From an uncultured Acetobacteraceae bacterium (GTDB lineage Bacteria; Pseudomonadota; Alphaproteobacteria; Acetobacterales; Acetobacteraceae): a DNA stretch of 64,000 nucleotides. Shown here one piece after another: positions 1 to 8,198 of this stretch. Within the stretch, counting starts at the first letter, position 1; each line of letters starts with the position of its first letter. The notes beneath the pieces were generated by a model. The model saw only the letters and a list, made by a program, of their open reading frames with translations, ran no database searches and had not been told where the DNA came from. A program made the translations under genes and the position numbers. The stretch is from positions 1 to 64,000 of the forward strand of contig CAIXEA010000133.1 of the NCBI GenBank assembly GCA_903918315.1, in the 5' to 3' direction.

Positions 1-1365
1 GCCCGCGCCGCCGCCCTGGTGCTGGCGGCCGCCCTCGGCTGGCACAGCCCGGCCGCGCGCGCCGAACCCGCGGCGCCGCCCGACGACCTCTGGCACCGCG
101 ACACCATGACGGGCGATTGGGGTGGGCTGCGGGAGTCGCTGGTCAAGCAAGGCATCACTTTGGGCCTGATGGAACAGACTGAGGCCTGGAGCACGCTGCG
201 CGACGGCATCCGCCGGGGCGCGGTCTATGATGGCCTGACCACGGCGACCCTGAAGCTCGACCTCGACACCATCGCCGGGATCCCCGGCCTGACCTTCAAT
301 GTCAGCGCCTACCAGATCCACGGCCGCGGCCCGACGCCCAATCTGGTGGGCAATCTGCAAACCGTCAGCAACCTCGAAGCCACGCGCGGCAACAAGCTGT
401 TCGATCTGTATCTGGAGGAGGAATTCCCCAACACCGGCCTCAATCTCCGCATCGGCCAGTCCGGCGCGAATGAGGAGTTCATGCTGGTGAAATCCGCCGC
501 CGTGCTGATCAATTCCAGCTTCGGCTTCCCGGCGCTGGCGGCCTTCGGGCTGCCATCCTCGGGCCCGAACTACCCGCTGGCCACACCGATGGTCCGCCTC
601 CGCTACAAAGCGACGGAGCAGCTGACCCTGATGGGCGGCCTTTACAATGGCGATCCGGCCGGGCCCGGTGCCACCGATCCGCAGCTGCGCGATTATACCG
701 GCACGGCCTTCCGCTTGCGCGACAGCGTCCTCGGCTTCGCGGAAATCGGCTACGACGTTGGCTCCGGCGACGCCGACGGGCGGCCGGGCACCTACAAGCT
801 GGGGGGCTGGTATCACGCCGGCGGGTTCAACGACCTGCTGCATGATGCGCAGGGCCTGTCGCTCGCCAACCCCGCCGGCTCGGGCGTGCCATACCGGCAC
901 CGGGGCGACTATGCCGTCTACGCGGTGATGGACCAGACGATCTGGCGCCCGGCCGGATCGAAGGATCGGGGGGTGAATGTCTTCGCCCTCGCGACCGCCG
1001 CCCCGGCGGACCGCAACCTCAGCAGCCTCTTCATCGAAGCCGGTCTCGTCTGGGTCGGCCCCTGCGAGTCGCGGGACACCGACATCGTCAGCCTGGGCGT
1101 GGCCTACACCAACCTGAGCCATGCCGCGCAGTCGCTGGGATCGGACCTGGTGCGGTTCGGCGCCGCCAGCACCCCGTTCAAAGCGAGCGAGACGGTGATC
1201 GAGCTGACCTACCAGGCGGCGGTGACGAAATGGCTGCTGCTGCAGCCGGATGTGCAATACATCATCAACCCCGGTGCCGGGGTGCCGGGCATCGCTTCGA
1301 ACGGCAAGATCCTGCCCCTGAAGGATGCCGTCGCGGCGGGCATGCGCGCGACGATCACGTTCTGA
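1..1365 (+). CDS. Carbohydrate-selective porin, OprB family (5' end cut off)
   Basis: The reading frame is open from base 1, so the true start and the first residues of the signal peptide lie outside the window. The visible N-terminus is a hydrophobic Ala/Leu stretch ending in an Ala-rich cleavage region, followed by a mature start with DLWHRDTMTGDWGGLR, the typical opening of OprB porins. The body of about 430 residues alternates polar and hydrophobic residues as in an outer-membrane beta barrel and ends in a Phe (ITF), as expected for BAM-assembled proteins. The family forms substrate-selective sugar channels; the substrate here is unknown. A strong hairpin follows the stop codon. Confidence 0.85.
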   Translation, partial: ARAAALVLAAALGWHSPAARAEPAAPPDDLWHRDTMTGDWGGLRESLVKQGITLGLMEQTEAWSTLRDGIRRGAVYDGLTTATLKLDLDTIAGIPGLTFNVSAYQIHGRGPTPNLVGNLQTVSNLEATRGNKLFDLYLEEEFPNTGLNLRIGQSGANEEFMLVKSAAVLINSSFGFPALAAFGLPSSGPNYPLATPMVRLRYKATEQLTLMGGLYNGDPAGPGATDPQLRDYTGTAFRLRDSVLGFAEIGYDVGSGDADGRPGTYKLGGWYHAGGFNDLLHDAQGLSLANPAGSGVPYRHRGDYAVYAVMDQTIWRPAGSKDRGVNVFALATAAPADRNLSSLFIEAGLVWVGPCESRDTDIVSLGVAYTNLSHAAQSLGSDLVRFGAASTPFKASETVIELTYQAAVTKWLLLQPDVQYIINPGAGVPGIASNGKILPLKDAVAAGMRATITF

Positions 1366-1372
1366 GGAATGT

Positions 1373-1406
1373 AACCGAGGCCATCGCGGGCGCGATAGCC
1401 TCGGTT
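1373..1406. terminator. Bidirectional hairpin terminator between the porin and the peroxiredoxin
   Basis: Arms AACCGAGGC and GCCTCGGTT (9 bp) enclose a second complementary stretch ATCGC/GCGAT, and a short T/A run follows on both sides. It lies between two convergent genes, so it can serve both. Confidence 0.7.
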
Positions 1407-1413
1407 TAATCCA

Positions 1414-1896
1414 TCAGACCGCGGCGAGAATCGCTTCGGCCTTGCTGACTTCGAACCCGCCAGGCGCTTCGACGCCCAGATGGGTGACGACGCCGTTCTC
1501 GGCGACCAGGGCGTAGCGCTGGCTGCGCCAGCCCATGCCGCGGGCGTTCAGGTCGAGTTCCAGGCCAATGGCCTTGGCGAAGGCGGCGGCGCCGTCGGCC
1601 AGCATCTCAACCTTGCCCTCGGTGCCCTGATCCTTGCCCCAGGCGCCCATCACGAAGGCGTCGTTGACCGAGATGCAGGCGACGGTATCGACGCCCTTGG
1701 CCTTGAAGGCGTCGGCGTTCTGCACGAAGCCCGGCAGGTGCTTGGCGCTGCAGGTCGGGGTGAAGGCACCCGGCACCGCGAACAGCACGACCTTCTTGCC
1801 CTTGAAGATGTCGTCGGTGGAGGTCTCTTTCGGGCCCTCCGCCGTCGCTGCCATCAGTTTCATCGACGGGATGGTGTCGCCAACTTTGATCGTCAT
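1414..1896 (-). CDS. Peroxiredoxin, Prx5 type
   Basis: The 160-residue product is a full-length Prx5/AhpE-like thiol peroxidase, which reduces hydrogen peroxide and alkyl hydroperoxides in the cytosol. The peroxidatic Cys is C49 in PGAFTPTCS, with the upstream Pro and Thr of the PxxxTxxC signature in place. The C-terminal half carries the conserved GMGWRSQRYA segment of the family. The gene stands alone: the porin converges on it and a 220-bp spacer separates it from the next gene upstream. The physiological reductant (glutaredoxin or thioredoxin) cannot be told from the sequence. Confidence 0.93.
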   Translation of the reverse strand: MTIKVGDTIPSMKLMAATAEGPKETSTDDIFKGKKVVLFAVPGAFTPTCSAKHLPGFVQNADAFKAKGVDTVACISVNDAFVMGAWGKDQGTEGKVEMLADGAAAFAKAIGLELDLNARGMGWRSQRYALVAENGVVTHLGVEAPGGFEVSKAEAILAAV

Positions 1897-2116
1897 GATT
1901 TCCTGCTCCCCATTTGGGATGATCGTTAGAGTTGCCGTGTTGAACCAGCGGGCGGAGTCCTACCGCCCCGCGCGTCCAGAGTCACGCATCCGCTGGGGCA
2001 TGGAGCAAGACCGGTCTGGGCTTGATCGCGCAGCGGCCAATGGGCACGGTTCGCAGGCGATCCTGAAAGCAGGCCATCCGACGGCCGCGGGCTGGATCGC
2101 CCGCGGCCCTGAACAC

Positions 2117-2677
2117 TCAGCGCGCGCCGCGGTCGGGCGAACCATGCATCATGCCGTCATGCTTCTCCCCGCCGTGCCAGCCGCCGTGTATGGCGAGGCC
2201 CGGCAGCCGCGACAAAGCGGTCACCTTCTGGGTATCATCCAACGACGCCAGCAGGGTTTTGGCCGCGCCCTTGACCGCTGCCTGCGACCGGTCCCGCAGT
2301 TCCATGCGATTCACCAGAAACGCGGCCCGATCGTGCGGGGACATGGCCTGCATGGCCGCCTTATCTGGACCAGTATGGGCCGCATGCCGCTCCGCCTGCC
2401 TTTGGGCGTGGGCGTCCAGCACCGCCTTGGCATAGGCGTCCCAGACGGCGGCCTGGTCCGCCCGGATCCCGACCTCTGCCTTGAGCGTACCGAGATAGGC
2501 GGCGGGATCAGCATGGCGATGCTCATGATGCCAGCGATGCATGCCCGTCTGGCCATCCTGCTTCGTGTCCGGTGCCACGCTCCCCGGTCCGGCCGGTTGC
2601 GCCATCGCCCCCACACTCACGCCGCCCAGGGCCGCCGCGAAGGCGGCAACCATGAAGTGCTTGTTGAACTGTCTCAT
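2117..2677 (-). CDS. Periplasmic Spy/CpxP-like (LTXXQ-type) protein
   Basis: The product has 186 residues with a clear signal peptide ending at AMAQ, so it is exported. The mature part is helical and charged, with Gln/Arg/His-rich segments. The first half has a His-rich patch (HRWHHEHRHAD) and the C-terminus is rich in His, Gly and Met, which hints at metal binding. The overall pattern fits Spy/CpxP chaperone-like stress proteins, though the LTXXQ motif itself is degenerate. It is divergent from a two-component system 183 bp away, an arrangement that suggests it is a target or accessory sensor of that system, as CpxP is for CpxA. Confidence 0.6.
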   Translation of the reverse strand: MRQFNKHFMVAAFAAALGGVSVGAMAQPAGPGSVAPDTKQDGQTGMHRWHHEHRHADPAAYLGTLKAEVGIRADQAAVWDAYAKAVLDAHAQRQAERHAAHTGPDKAAMQAMSPHDRAAFLVNRMELRDRSQAAVKGAAKTLLASLDDTQKVTALSRLPGLAIHGGWHGGEKHDGMMHGSPDRGAR

Positions 2678-2860
2678 CGCGATGCTCCTGTCATTCCACG
2701 GCTGGGTGTTCGCCGTCAGCGGATATCTGGGCCCATTGCGTCACCAGGGTTTGTCAACAACACCGGACTCTGTGGCAAGATGTGTCAGGGCGGCGTTCGG
2801 CAACATACCGCGACATTTTTTGCTGCGGCCCCGGCGGCGCGCGTGACTTAAGCTGGCGCC

Positions 2861-3580
2861 ATGAACACCACCCCCCATATTCTGATCGTCGACGACAACC
2901 GGGAAATGCGCGAACTTGTCGCCCGCATCCTGACCCGCGAGGATTTCCGGGTCAGCGGCGCCGCGGACGGAAAATCGATGCGGAAAATCCTGGCCGATGC
3001 CCGAGTCGACCTGATTTTGCTGGATCTGATGTTGCCGGGCGAAGATGGCCTGTCGTTATGCCGCGCCCTTCGGGCAGACAGCCAGGTACCCATCATCATG
3101 ATCACCGCCAAGGGAGAGGAGGTGGATCGGGTCATCGGGCTGGAGATGGGGGCGGACGATTACCTGGCCAAACCATTCGGCAGCCGCGAACTGATAGCCC
3201 GGATTCGGGCGGTCTTGCGCCGGAGCCATATGGAGCCCGTGCCCTCCACCCGCCAGACATCACCGAAGGTCTATCGGTTCGATCGCTGGACGCTGGATAC
3301 CGAGCGCCGCGACCTGTTGCGCGACGATGGGGTGAGCGTCCCGCTCAGCTCCGGCGAATATGAGTTGCTGCGCGTCTTGGTCGAACGGCCGCAGCGCGTA
3401 CTGAGCCGGGAACAGTTGCTGGACCTCACGCGCGGGCGGGCGGCCATCAGTTTTGATCGCAGTATCGACACACAGGTGAGCCGCCTGCGTAAGAAATTGG
3501 AGCATGACCCGGCTGATCCGCGGCTGATCAAGACCATCTGGGGCGGCGGCTACCTGTTCACACCGCCGGTCAGTGCGTGA
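2861..3580 (+). CDS. Two-component response regulator, OmpR family
   Basis: A receiver domain (about residues 5-118) has the acidic pair D11/D12, phosphoacceptor D55, T82 and K104 in DDYLAKPF. A winged-helix OmpR/PhoB output domain follows (about 140-235). It is therefore a DNA-binding regulator controlled by phosphorylation. Its stop overlaps the start of the histidine kinase by 4 bp (ATGA), so the two are co-transcribed. The closest functional analogues by architecture are OmpR and CpxR. The signal and target genes are unknown; the divergent CpxP-like gene is the obvious candidate target. Confidence 0.95.
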   Translation: MNTTPHILIVDDNREMRELVARILTREDFRVSGAADGKSMRKILADARVDLILLDLMLPGEDGLSLCRALRADSQVPIIMITAKGEEVDRVIGLEMGADDYLAKPFGSRELIARIRAVLRRSHMEPVPSTRQTSPKVYRFDRWTLDTERRDLLRDDGVSVPLSSGEYELLRVLVERPQRVLSREQLLDLTRGRAAISFDRSIDTQVSRLRKKLEHDPADPRLIKTIWGGGYLFTPPVSA

Positions 3581-4974
3581 TGCACGCCCGTTTTTTTCGC
3601 TCCTTGGTCCCTCGCACCCTGATGGGTCAGATGATTCTGATCCTGCTGACGGGCCTCGCCGCCTCTCATCTGGTTGCGAACTGGATTTACGCATCGGACC
3701 GGGGGCAGGCCTTGCGTGCTGTCGGTGGCTACGCGGTGGCGCAACGGATCGCCCATCTGGCCCGCCTGGTTGACGAAGCACCCGAGGATTGGCGCAGCCG
3801 CATCGTCACCGCGGCCAGCGATCCGACCCTTCGGGTCACGCTGTCCCTAAAGCCCCCCGAGACCGCGGCCAAATCGTTCGACGCCACGGAGATCCCAATC
3901 GGCACCTACCTCGCCGAGCAACTGCCTGACGCGCTGTCCGCCCGGTTCCACATTTATGTCGCGGGCCCATCGGGGGCACGGACCAGCAACGCGGTCAACC
4001 CCAATGCGAAGACCGGACCATGGAGACATCGTGTCGGCCAATGGCGCGGTCTGCACGCGGTGATTCAACTGACGAATGGCCAATACTTATCCTTTGTCGC
4101 GGCACTGCCGGAAACCGGACCATCCATCTCATGGCGGTTTATCGGGGCCTTGGGGGTCATGTCGATCCTGGTCGTATTGACCTCCATCTGGGCCGTGCGC
4201 CGGGTGACGGCCCCGCTTGGCATCGTCGTCCAGGCCGCGCAACGCCTGGGGCGCGACGTCGACGCACCGCCGATCGCCGGAAGCGGCAGCAGAGAGATGC
4301 AGGAAGTGGCGCAGGCCTTCAATGAGATGCAACTGCGCCTCCAGCGCCTGCTGCAGGGCCGGACCACCATGCTGGCGGCGTTGTCGCATGACTTGCGGAC
4401 CCCGCTGACCCTTTTGCGATTGCGCATCGAAGGCCTGCCCGAGGGCGAGGAACGCGATCGGATGCTGGCCAGCGTCGGTGACCTGGATGCGATGATCGAG
4501 ACGACGTTGCAATTCGCGCGCGGAGAGGCCGCGGCCGAAGGCCATCGCCGTACCGATTTGGGCGCATTGTTGTCATCGATCGTCGATGACATGGCCGATG
4601 CCGGATTACCGGTCACGATGGAACCATCGCCAGCGGTCGTGCTGGCCTGTCAGCCGATCACGCTGCGCCGGGCGATCATCAATCTGATCGACAATGCCAT
4701 CAAATACGGGAACACCGCCCATGTGACTTTGCTGGTATCGGAATCGGCGGTCAGCATTGTCGTGGAAGACGAAGGCCCCGGCATTCCCGAAAGCGAACGA
4801 CAAAGCGTATTCGAACCGTTCCATCGTCTGGAACAATCCCGCAATCGGGAAACGGGGGGCACCGGTCTGGGTCTCGCAATCGCGTTGTCGATCGCGCGCG
4901 CCCATGGCGGGCAGATCGTGCTCCGCAATCGGGCAACAGCAGGCCTATGCGCGACCCTCATACTTCCGCGCTAA
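3577..4974 (+). CDS. Sensor histidine kinase, EnvZ/CpxA type
   Basis: The 465-residue inner-membrane kinase pairs with the upstream regulator (4-bp overlap). It has a transmembrane helix at about residues 16-38, a periplasmic sensor domain of about 150 residues, a second helix (about 188-208), a HAMP linker and a HisKA domain with phospho-acceptor H271 in LSHDLRTPL. The ATPase domain has an N box (NLIDNAIKYG), a G1 box (EDEGPGIP) and a G2 box (GGTGLGLAIA), so it looks catalytically intact. The periplasmic domain matches no sensor I recognise. Confidence 0.93.
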   Translation: MMHARFFRSLVPRTLMGQMILILLTGLAASHLVANWIYASDRGQALRAVGGYAVAQRIAHLARLVDEAPEDWRSRIVTAASDPTLRVTLSLKPPETAAKSFDATEIPIGTYLAEQLPDALSARFHIYVAGPSGARTSNAVNPNAKTGPWRHRVGQWRGLHAVIQLTNGQYLSFVAALPETGPSISWRFIGALGVMSILVVLTSIWAVRRVTAPLGIVVQAAQRLGRDVDAPPIAGSGSREMQEVAQAFNEMQLRLQRLLQGRTTMLAALSHDLRTPLTLLRLRIEGLPEGEERDRMLASVGDLDAMIETTLQFARGEAAAEGHRRTDLGALLSSIVDDMADAGLPVTMEPSPAVVLACQPITLRRAIINLIDNAIKYGNTAHVTLLVSESAVSIVVEDEGPGIPESERQSVFEPFHRLEQSRNRETGGTGLGLAIALSIARAHGGQIVLRNRATAGLCATLILPR

Positions 4975-5053
4975 AAATTCCGCGCCCATGACCTCGATCA
5001 ATGCGCCGCGTCGGGCATTGCCGCACAGAGCGGTTCCGGGCTAACCTTGCAAC

Positions 5054-5070
5054 ATACTGATCGGTAGTAT
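5054..5070. promoter_or_regulatory. Candidate TetR-type operator upstream of the monooxygenase
   Basis: The imperfect palindrome ATACTGATCGGTAGTAT has 5-bp arms around a GATC centre, similar in form to operators of TetR-family repressors. A second inverted repeat, ATGTCCG...CGGACAT, follows at 5077-5099. Both lie in the 193-bp gap before the monooxygenase start. No TetR gene is adjacent, so the assignment is only a pattern match. Confidence 0.35.
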
Positions 5071-5167
5071 TTGAATATGTCCGGTTCGCACGCGGACATC
5101 AGGACACGCTACCGGCCGGATGGTAACGCGGCCCGATTTCGACACCCGATACAGGAGCGACAAGACG

Positions 5168-6808
5168 ATGGTTGCCTCAAGCAACACCCAGGCCCAGGCC
5201 GATGTGACGCCGGTTCTCGACTATGACGCCATCATCATCGGCGCCGGCATGTCGGGCATGTACCAGCTGTACCGACTGCGCGCGCTCGGCCTGCGCGTGT
5301 TGGTGCTCGAAGCCGGTACCGGCGTCGGCGGCACCTGGTATTGGAACCGTTACCCGGGCGCACGCTTCGACTCCGAGAGCTATTCCTACGCCTTCTCGTT
5401 TTCCAAGGCGTTGCTGGATGAGTGGGACTGGGGTGAGCATTTCTCTGGCCAGCCGGAGACGCTGCGTTATCTCAATCACGTCGCCGACAAATTCGATCTG
5501 CGCAAGGACATGCAGTTCCGCAGCCGTGTCGCCTCCGCCTATTTTCAGGAAGCGAGCCGTAGCTGGGACATCACCTTGGAGGATGGGCGCCACTACACCA
5601 GCCGCCTGATGATCACCGCCGTCGGTCCGCTTTCGGCGCCGACGATGCCCAACATCCCGGGCGTGGACAGCTTCAAGGGCGAATCCTGCCACACCGCCCG
5701 CTGGCCGCACGAGCCCGTCAGCTTCGAGGGCAAGCGGGTCGCCGTTATCGGCACCGGCGCCACCGGGGTGCAGACCATCCAGGAAGTCGCCAAGACCGCC
5801 AAATCCCTGACCGTCTTCCAGCGCACCCCGAACTGGTGCGCCCCTTTGCTGAACAGCAAGATCAGCAAGGAGGAGATGGAGCAACTCCGCGCCGGCTATC
5901 CCGCGATGTTCCAGCGCTGCCTTGAAACCTATTCCTGCTTCCTGCACACGCCCGACACCCGCGGCACCTTCGAGGTGACCCCGGAAGAACGCACGGCGTT
6001 CTGGGAGAAACTCTATGCCTCCCCGGGGTTCGGCATCTGGTTGGGCAACTTCAAGGACATCCTGACCGATCGCGCCGCCAACGCCGAACTCAGCGCGTTC
6101 GTCGCCAACAAGATCCGCCAGCGGGTCAAGAACCAGGCGGTGGCGGAGAAGCTGATCCCCAGGAACCACGGCTTCGGCACCCGCCGCGTGCCGATGGAGA
6201 CCAAATATTACGAGGTCTACAACCAGGATAACGTGCAACTGGTCGATATCTCGGAGACCCCGATCGAGCGGATCACCGAGACCGGCATCAAGACCAGCAC
6301 CGCCGCATTTGACTTCGACATGATCATCTACGCCACCGGCTTCGATGCGATCACCGGCAGCTTCGACCGCATCGATATCCGCGGCACCAATGGCCAGAAG
6401 CTGAAGGACCGCTGGAAATTCGGCCCCGAGACCTATCTCGGCGTCATGGTCGATGGCTTCCCGAACATGATGATGGTCATCGGGCCGCATATGGCGCTGG
6501 GCAATATTCCCCGCAGCATCGAGCACAACGTGGATTGGGTGACCGATCTGGTGCGCTACCTGCGCGACCACAACATCACCCGCGTCGAAGCCACCGCCGG
6601 GGAGGTCCAGACCTGGACCGATCACGTGAAGTCACTGGGCGAAGGCCTGCTGCTCAACGAGGTCAACTCGTGGATGACCGGCGTGAACACGAATGTGGAG
6701 GGCAAACAGGTCCGCATCGTCAACCGCTACAGCGGCAGCGCCCCGGACTACCGCGCCAAGTGCGACGCGGTTGCCGCGAGCCAATACAAAGACATGGCGC
6801 TGGCGTAG
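5168..6808 (+). CDS. Flavin-binding monooxygenase, Baeyer-Villiger type
   Basis: The 546-residue enzyme resembles cyclohexanone- and phenylacetone-type monooxygenases, which use FAD and NADPH to insert oxygen next to a ketone carbonyl. It shows the FAD-binding GAGMSG motif (residues 25-30), the BVMO fingerprint F169-x-G171-x3-H175-x3-W179-P180, and a second Rossmann motif GTGATG (195-200). The ATG at 5168 is preferred over the upstream in-frame ATG at 5120 because AGGAG sits 10 bases before it. It is monocistronic, with a strong terminator after the stop. The natural substrate cannot be inferred. Confidence 0.93.
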   Translation: MVASSNTQAQADVTPVLDYDAIIIGAGMSGMYQLYRLRALGLRVLVLEAGTGVGGTWYWNRYPGARFDSESYSYAFSFSKALLDEWDWGEHFSGQPETLRYLNHVADKFDLRKDMQFRSRVASAYFQEASRSWDITLEDGRHYTSRLMITAVGPLSAPTMPNIPGVDSFKGESCHTARWPHEPVSFEGKRVAVIGTGATGVQTIQEVAKTAKSLTVFQRTPNWCAPLLNSKISKEEMEQLRAGYPAMFQRCLETYSCFLHTPDTRGTFEVTPEERTAFWEKLYASPGFGIWLGNFKDILTDRAANAELSAFVANKIRQRVKNQAVAEKLIPRNHGFGTRRVPMETKYYEVYNQDNVQLVDISETPIERITETGIKTSTAAFDFDMIIYATGFDAITGSFDRIDIRGTNGQKLKDRWKFGPETYLGVMVDGFPNMMMVIGPHMALGNIPRSIEHNVDWVTDLVRYLRDHNITRVEATAGEVQTWTDHVKSLGEGLLLNEVNSWMTGVNTNVEGKQVRIVNRYSGSAPDYRAKCDAVAASQYKDMALA

Positions 6809-6815
6809 CCGCACC

Positions 6816-6848
6816 ATTCTCCCCCTCCCCTCGCGGGAGGGGGAGAAT
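6816..6848. terminator. Long perfect inverted repeat, bidirectional terminator
   Basis: Perfect 14-bp arms ATTCTCCCCCTCCC and GGGAGGGGGAGAAT flank a 5-base loop. It lies between the convergent monooxygenase and LLM oxidoreductase genes. The A/T ends give a short U-run in both directions. Such sequences can also be dispersed repeats in GC-rich genomes. Confidence 0.7.
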
Positions 6849-6864
6849 TGGAAAGTCCTGCCTC

Positions 6865-8046
6865 TTACTCCGCCGCCTTCAAGGTCACGTTCTTGAACGC
6901 CGGCATCACTTCCTTGGCGAAGCGGTCCAGCTGCTCCAGCGCGACCGCCAGCGGCGTGCCGAGCGGCAGGCTGCAGCTGATGCGGTCCAGGCCGGGGTAG
7001 CGCTTCTCGATCGCCTTCAGCTGCTCGGTGATGTCAGCCGCCGTGCCGGCCAGGAAGCCGCCCGCCGCCACCGCATCCTCGATCCGCGGCAGCTTGGTCA
7101 CCGCGGCCAGGGCCGGGTTACGCATCGCCGCGATCTGGTCTTCGCTCAATGCCCGCACGAGGCGCAGCTCGCCGAACATCTTCATGTTCTCTTCGTAGTA
7201 TTTCCCCGCCGCCTTGCACGCCGCTTCGCGGCTTTCGGCGATGTGGAACTGGAAGCCCAGCGACAGGCGTTCGCCGATTTCGATGTGCTTGCCGGCGCGG
7301 GCATAGGCCGCCTGGAATTCGGTCATGTGGCGATCAACCGCGCCGCCTTCGGCCGAACCGCCACCGATGACGCCGCAGATGCCATGCTTGGCCATGAAGT
7401 CGAAGGCGCGGGCCGAACCACTCTGAATCGGCTGCCAGCATTCGACCGGCAGGGTCATCGGGCGCGGCACCAAGGTGATGTCCTTCAGGGTGTAGCCGCG
7501 ATACGGCACCTCCGGCGGGATCGTGTAGAAGCGGCCCTTGTGGGAGAACTTCTCTTCATTGAACGCCTTGAAGACGACATCGACGCCTTCTTCGAACATC
7601 TCACGATTGGCGTCCTGGTCGGTCAGCGGCGCGCCGAAGCTTTCGATCTCACGCGTGTGGTAACCACGGGCGACGCCGAAGATCACGCGGCCGCCGCTGA
7701 GGATATCGGCCATCGCATAGTCTTCCGCCAGGCGCAGCGGATGCCACATCGGCACGACATTGAAGCCGCAGCCGATTTTGAGGTTCTTGGTGACGTTGAC
7801 CAGGTGCATGGCCATCATCAGCAGGTTCGGGATGCATTCGGTCCCTTCCGGCTGGAAGTGATGCTCGGCCATCCAGAAGGCGTTGTAGCCGAGGCCGTCC
7901 ATCGTCTTGGCATAGGCCACGGCCTTATGCAGCGCGCCGGCCAGTTGCTCGTTGGTATAAAGCCGATCGTTGATGGGGGTACCGGTGTAGCCGAGATTCT
8001 CCATATCGACGGTGCCGACATAGGAACTGTCAAATTTCGTGATCAT
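6865..8046 (-). CDS. LLM-class flavin-dependent oxidoreductase (luciferase-like)
   Basis: The 393-residue product belongs to the bacterial luciferase-like (F420/FMN) TIM-barrel family. Visible hallmarks are the WMAEHHFQPEG segment near residue 60, the GFNVVPMWHPLRLAED segment and GRVIFGVARGYH. Members oxidise organic substrates with reduced flavin supplied by a partner reductase, and none is adjacent here. It converges with the Baeyer-Villiger monooxygenase and is divergent from the PEPC-like gene (152-bp gap). A shared degradative role with the monooxygenase is possible but not shown. Confidence 0.88.
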   Translation of the reverse strand: MITKFDSSYVGTVDMENLGYTGTPINDRLYTNEQLAGALHKAVAYAKTMDGLGYNAFWMAEHHFQPEGTECIPNLLMMAMHLVNVTKNLKIGCGFNVVPMWHPLRLAEDYAMADILSGGRVIFGVARGYHTREIESFGAPLTDQDANREMFEEGVDVVFKAFNEEKFSHKGRFYTIPPEVPYRGYTLKDITLVPRPMTLPVECWQPIQSGSARAFDFMAKHGICGVIGGGSAEGGAVDRHMTEFQAAYARAGKHIEIGERLSLGFQFHIAESREAACKAAGKYYEENMKMFGELRLVRALSEDQIAAMRNPALAAVTKLPRIEDAVAAGGFLAGTAADITEQLKAIEKRYPGLDRISCSLPLGTPLAVALEQLDRFAKEVMPAFKNVTLKAAE

Positions 8047-8198
8047 TTGGGGGGGCGCCTCCTTGGGGTCTTTTTTGTCCTATCAGCGATGACCCGGAGG
8101 ATCAACTTTCCGGGCCCGCCAGAAGCTGAGGGCGATCGGTCTGCCGGACGGATCAAACAATCCTTGCTGCGCCGCACAATCGCAAGCAACATCCCCAC

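Noticed and set aside
5177-6625. 482-codon minus-strand frame
   Set aside because: It is a mirror of the Baeyer-Villiger-type monooxygenase, with Asp/His/Gly-rich shadow composition and no domains.
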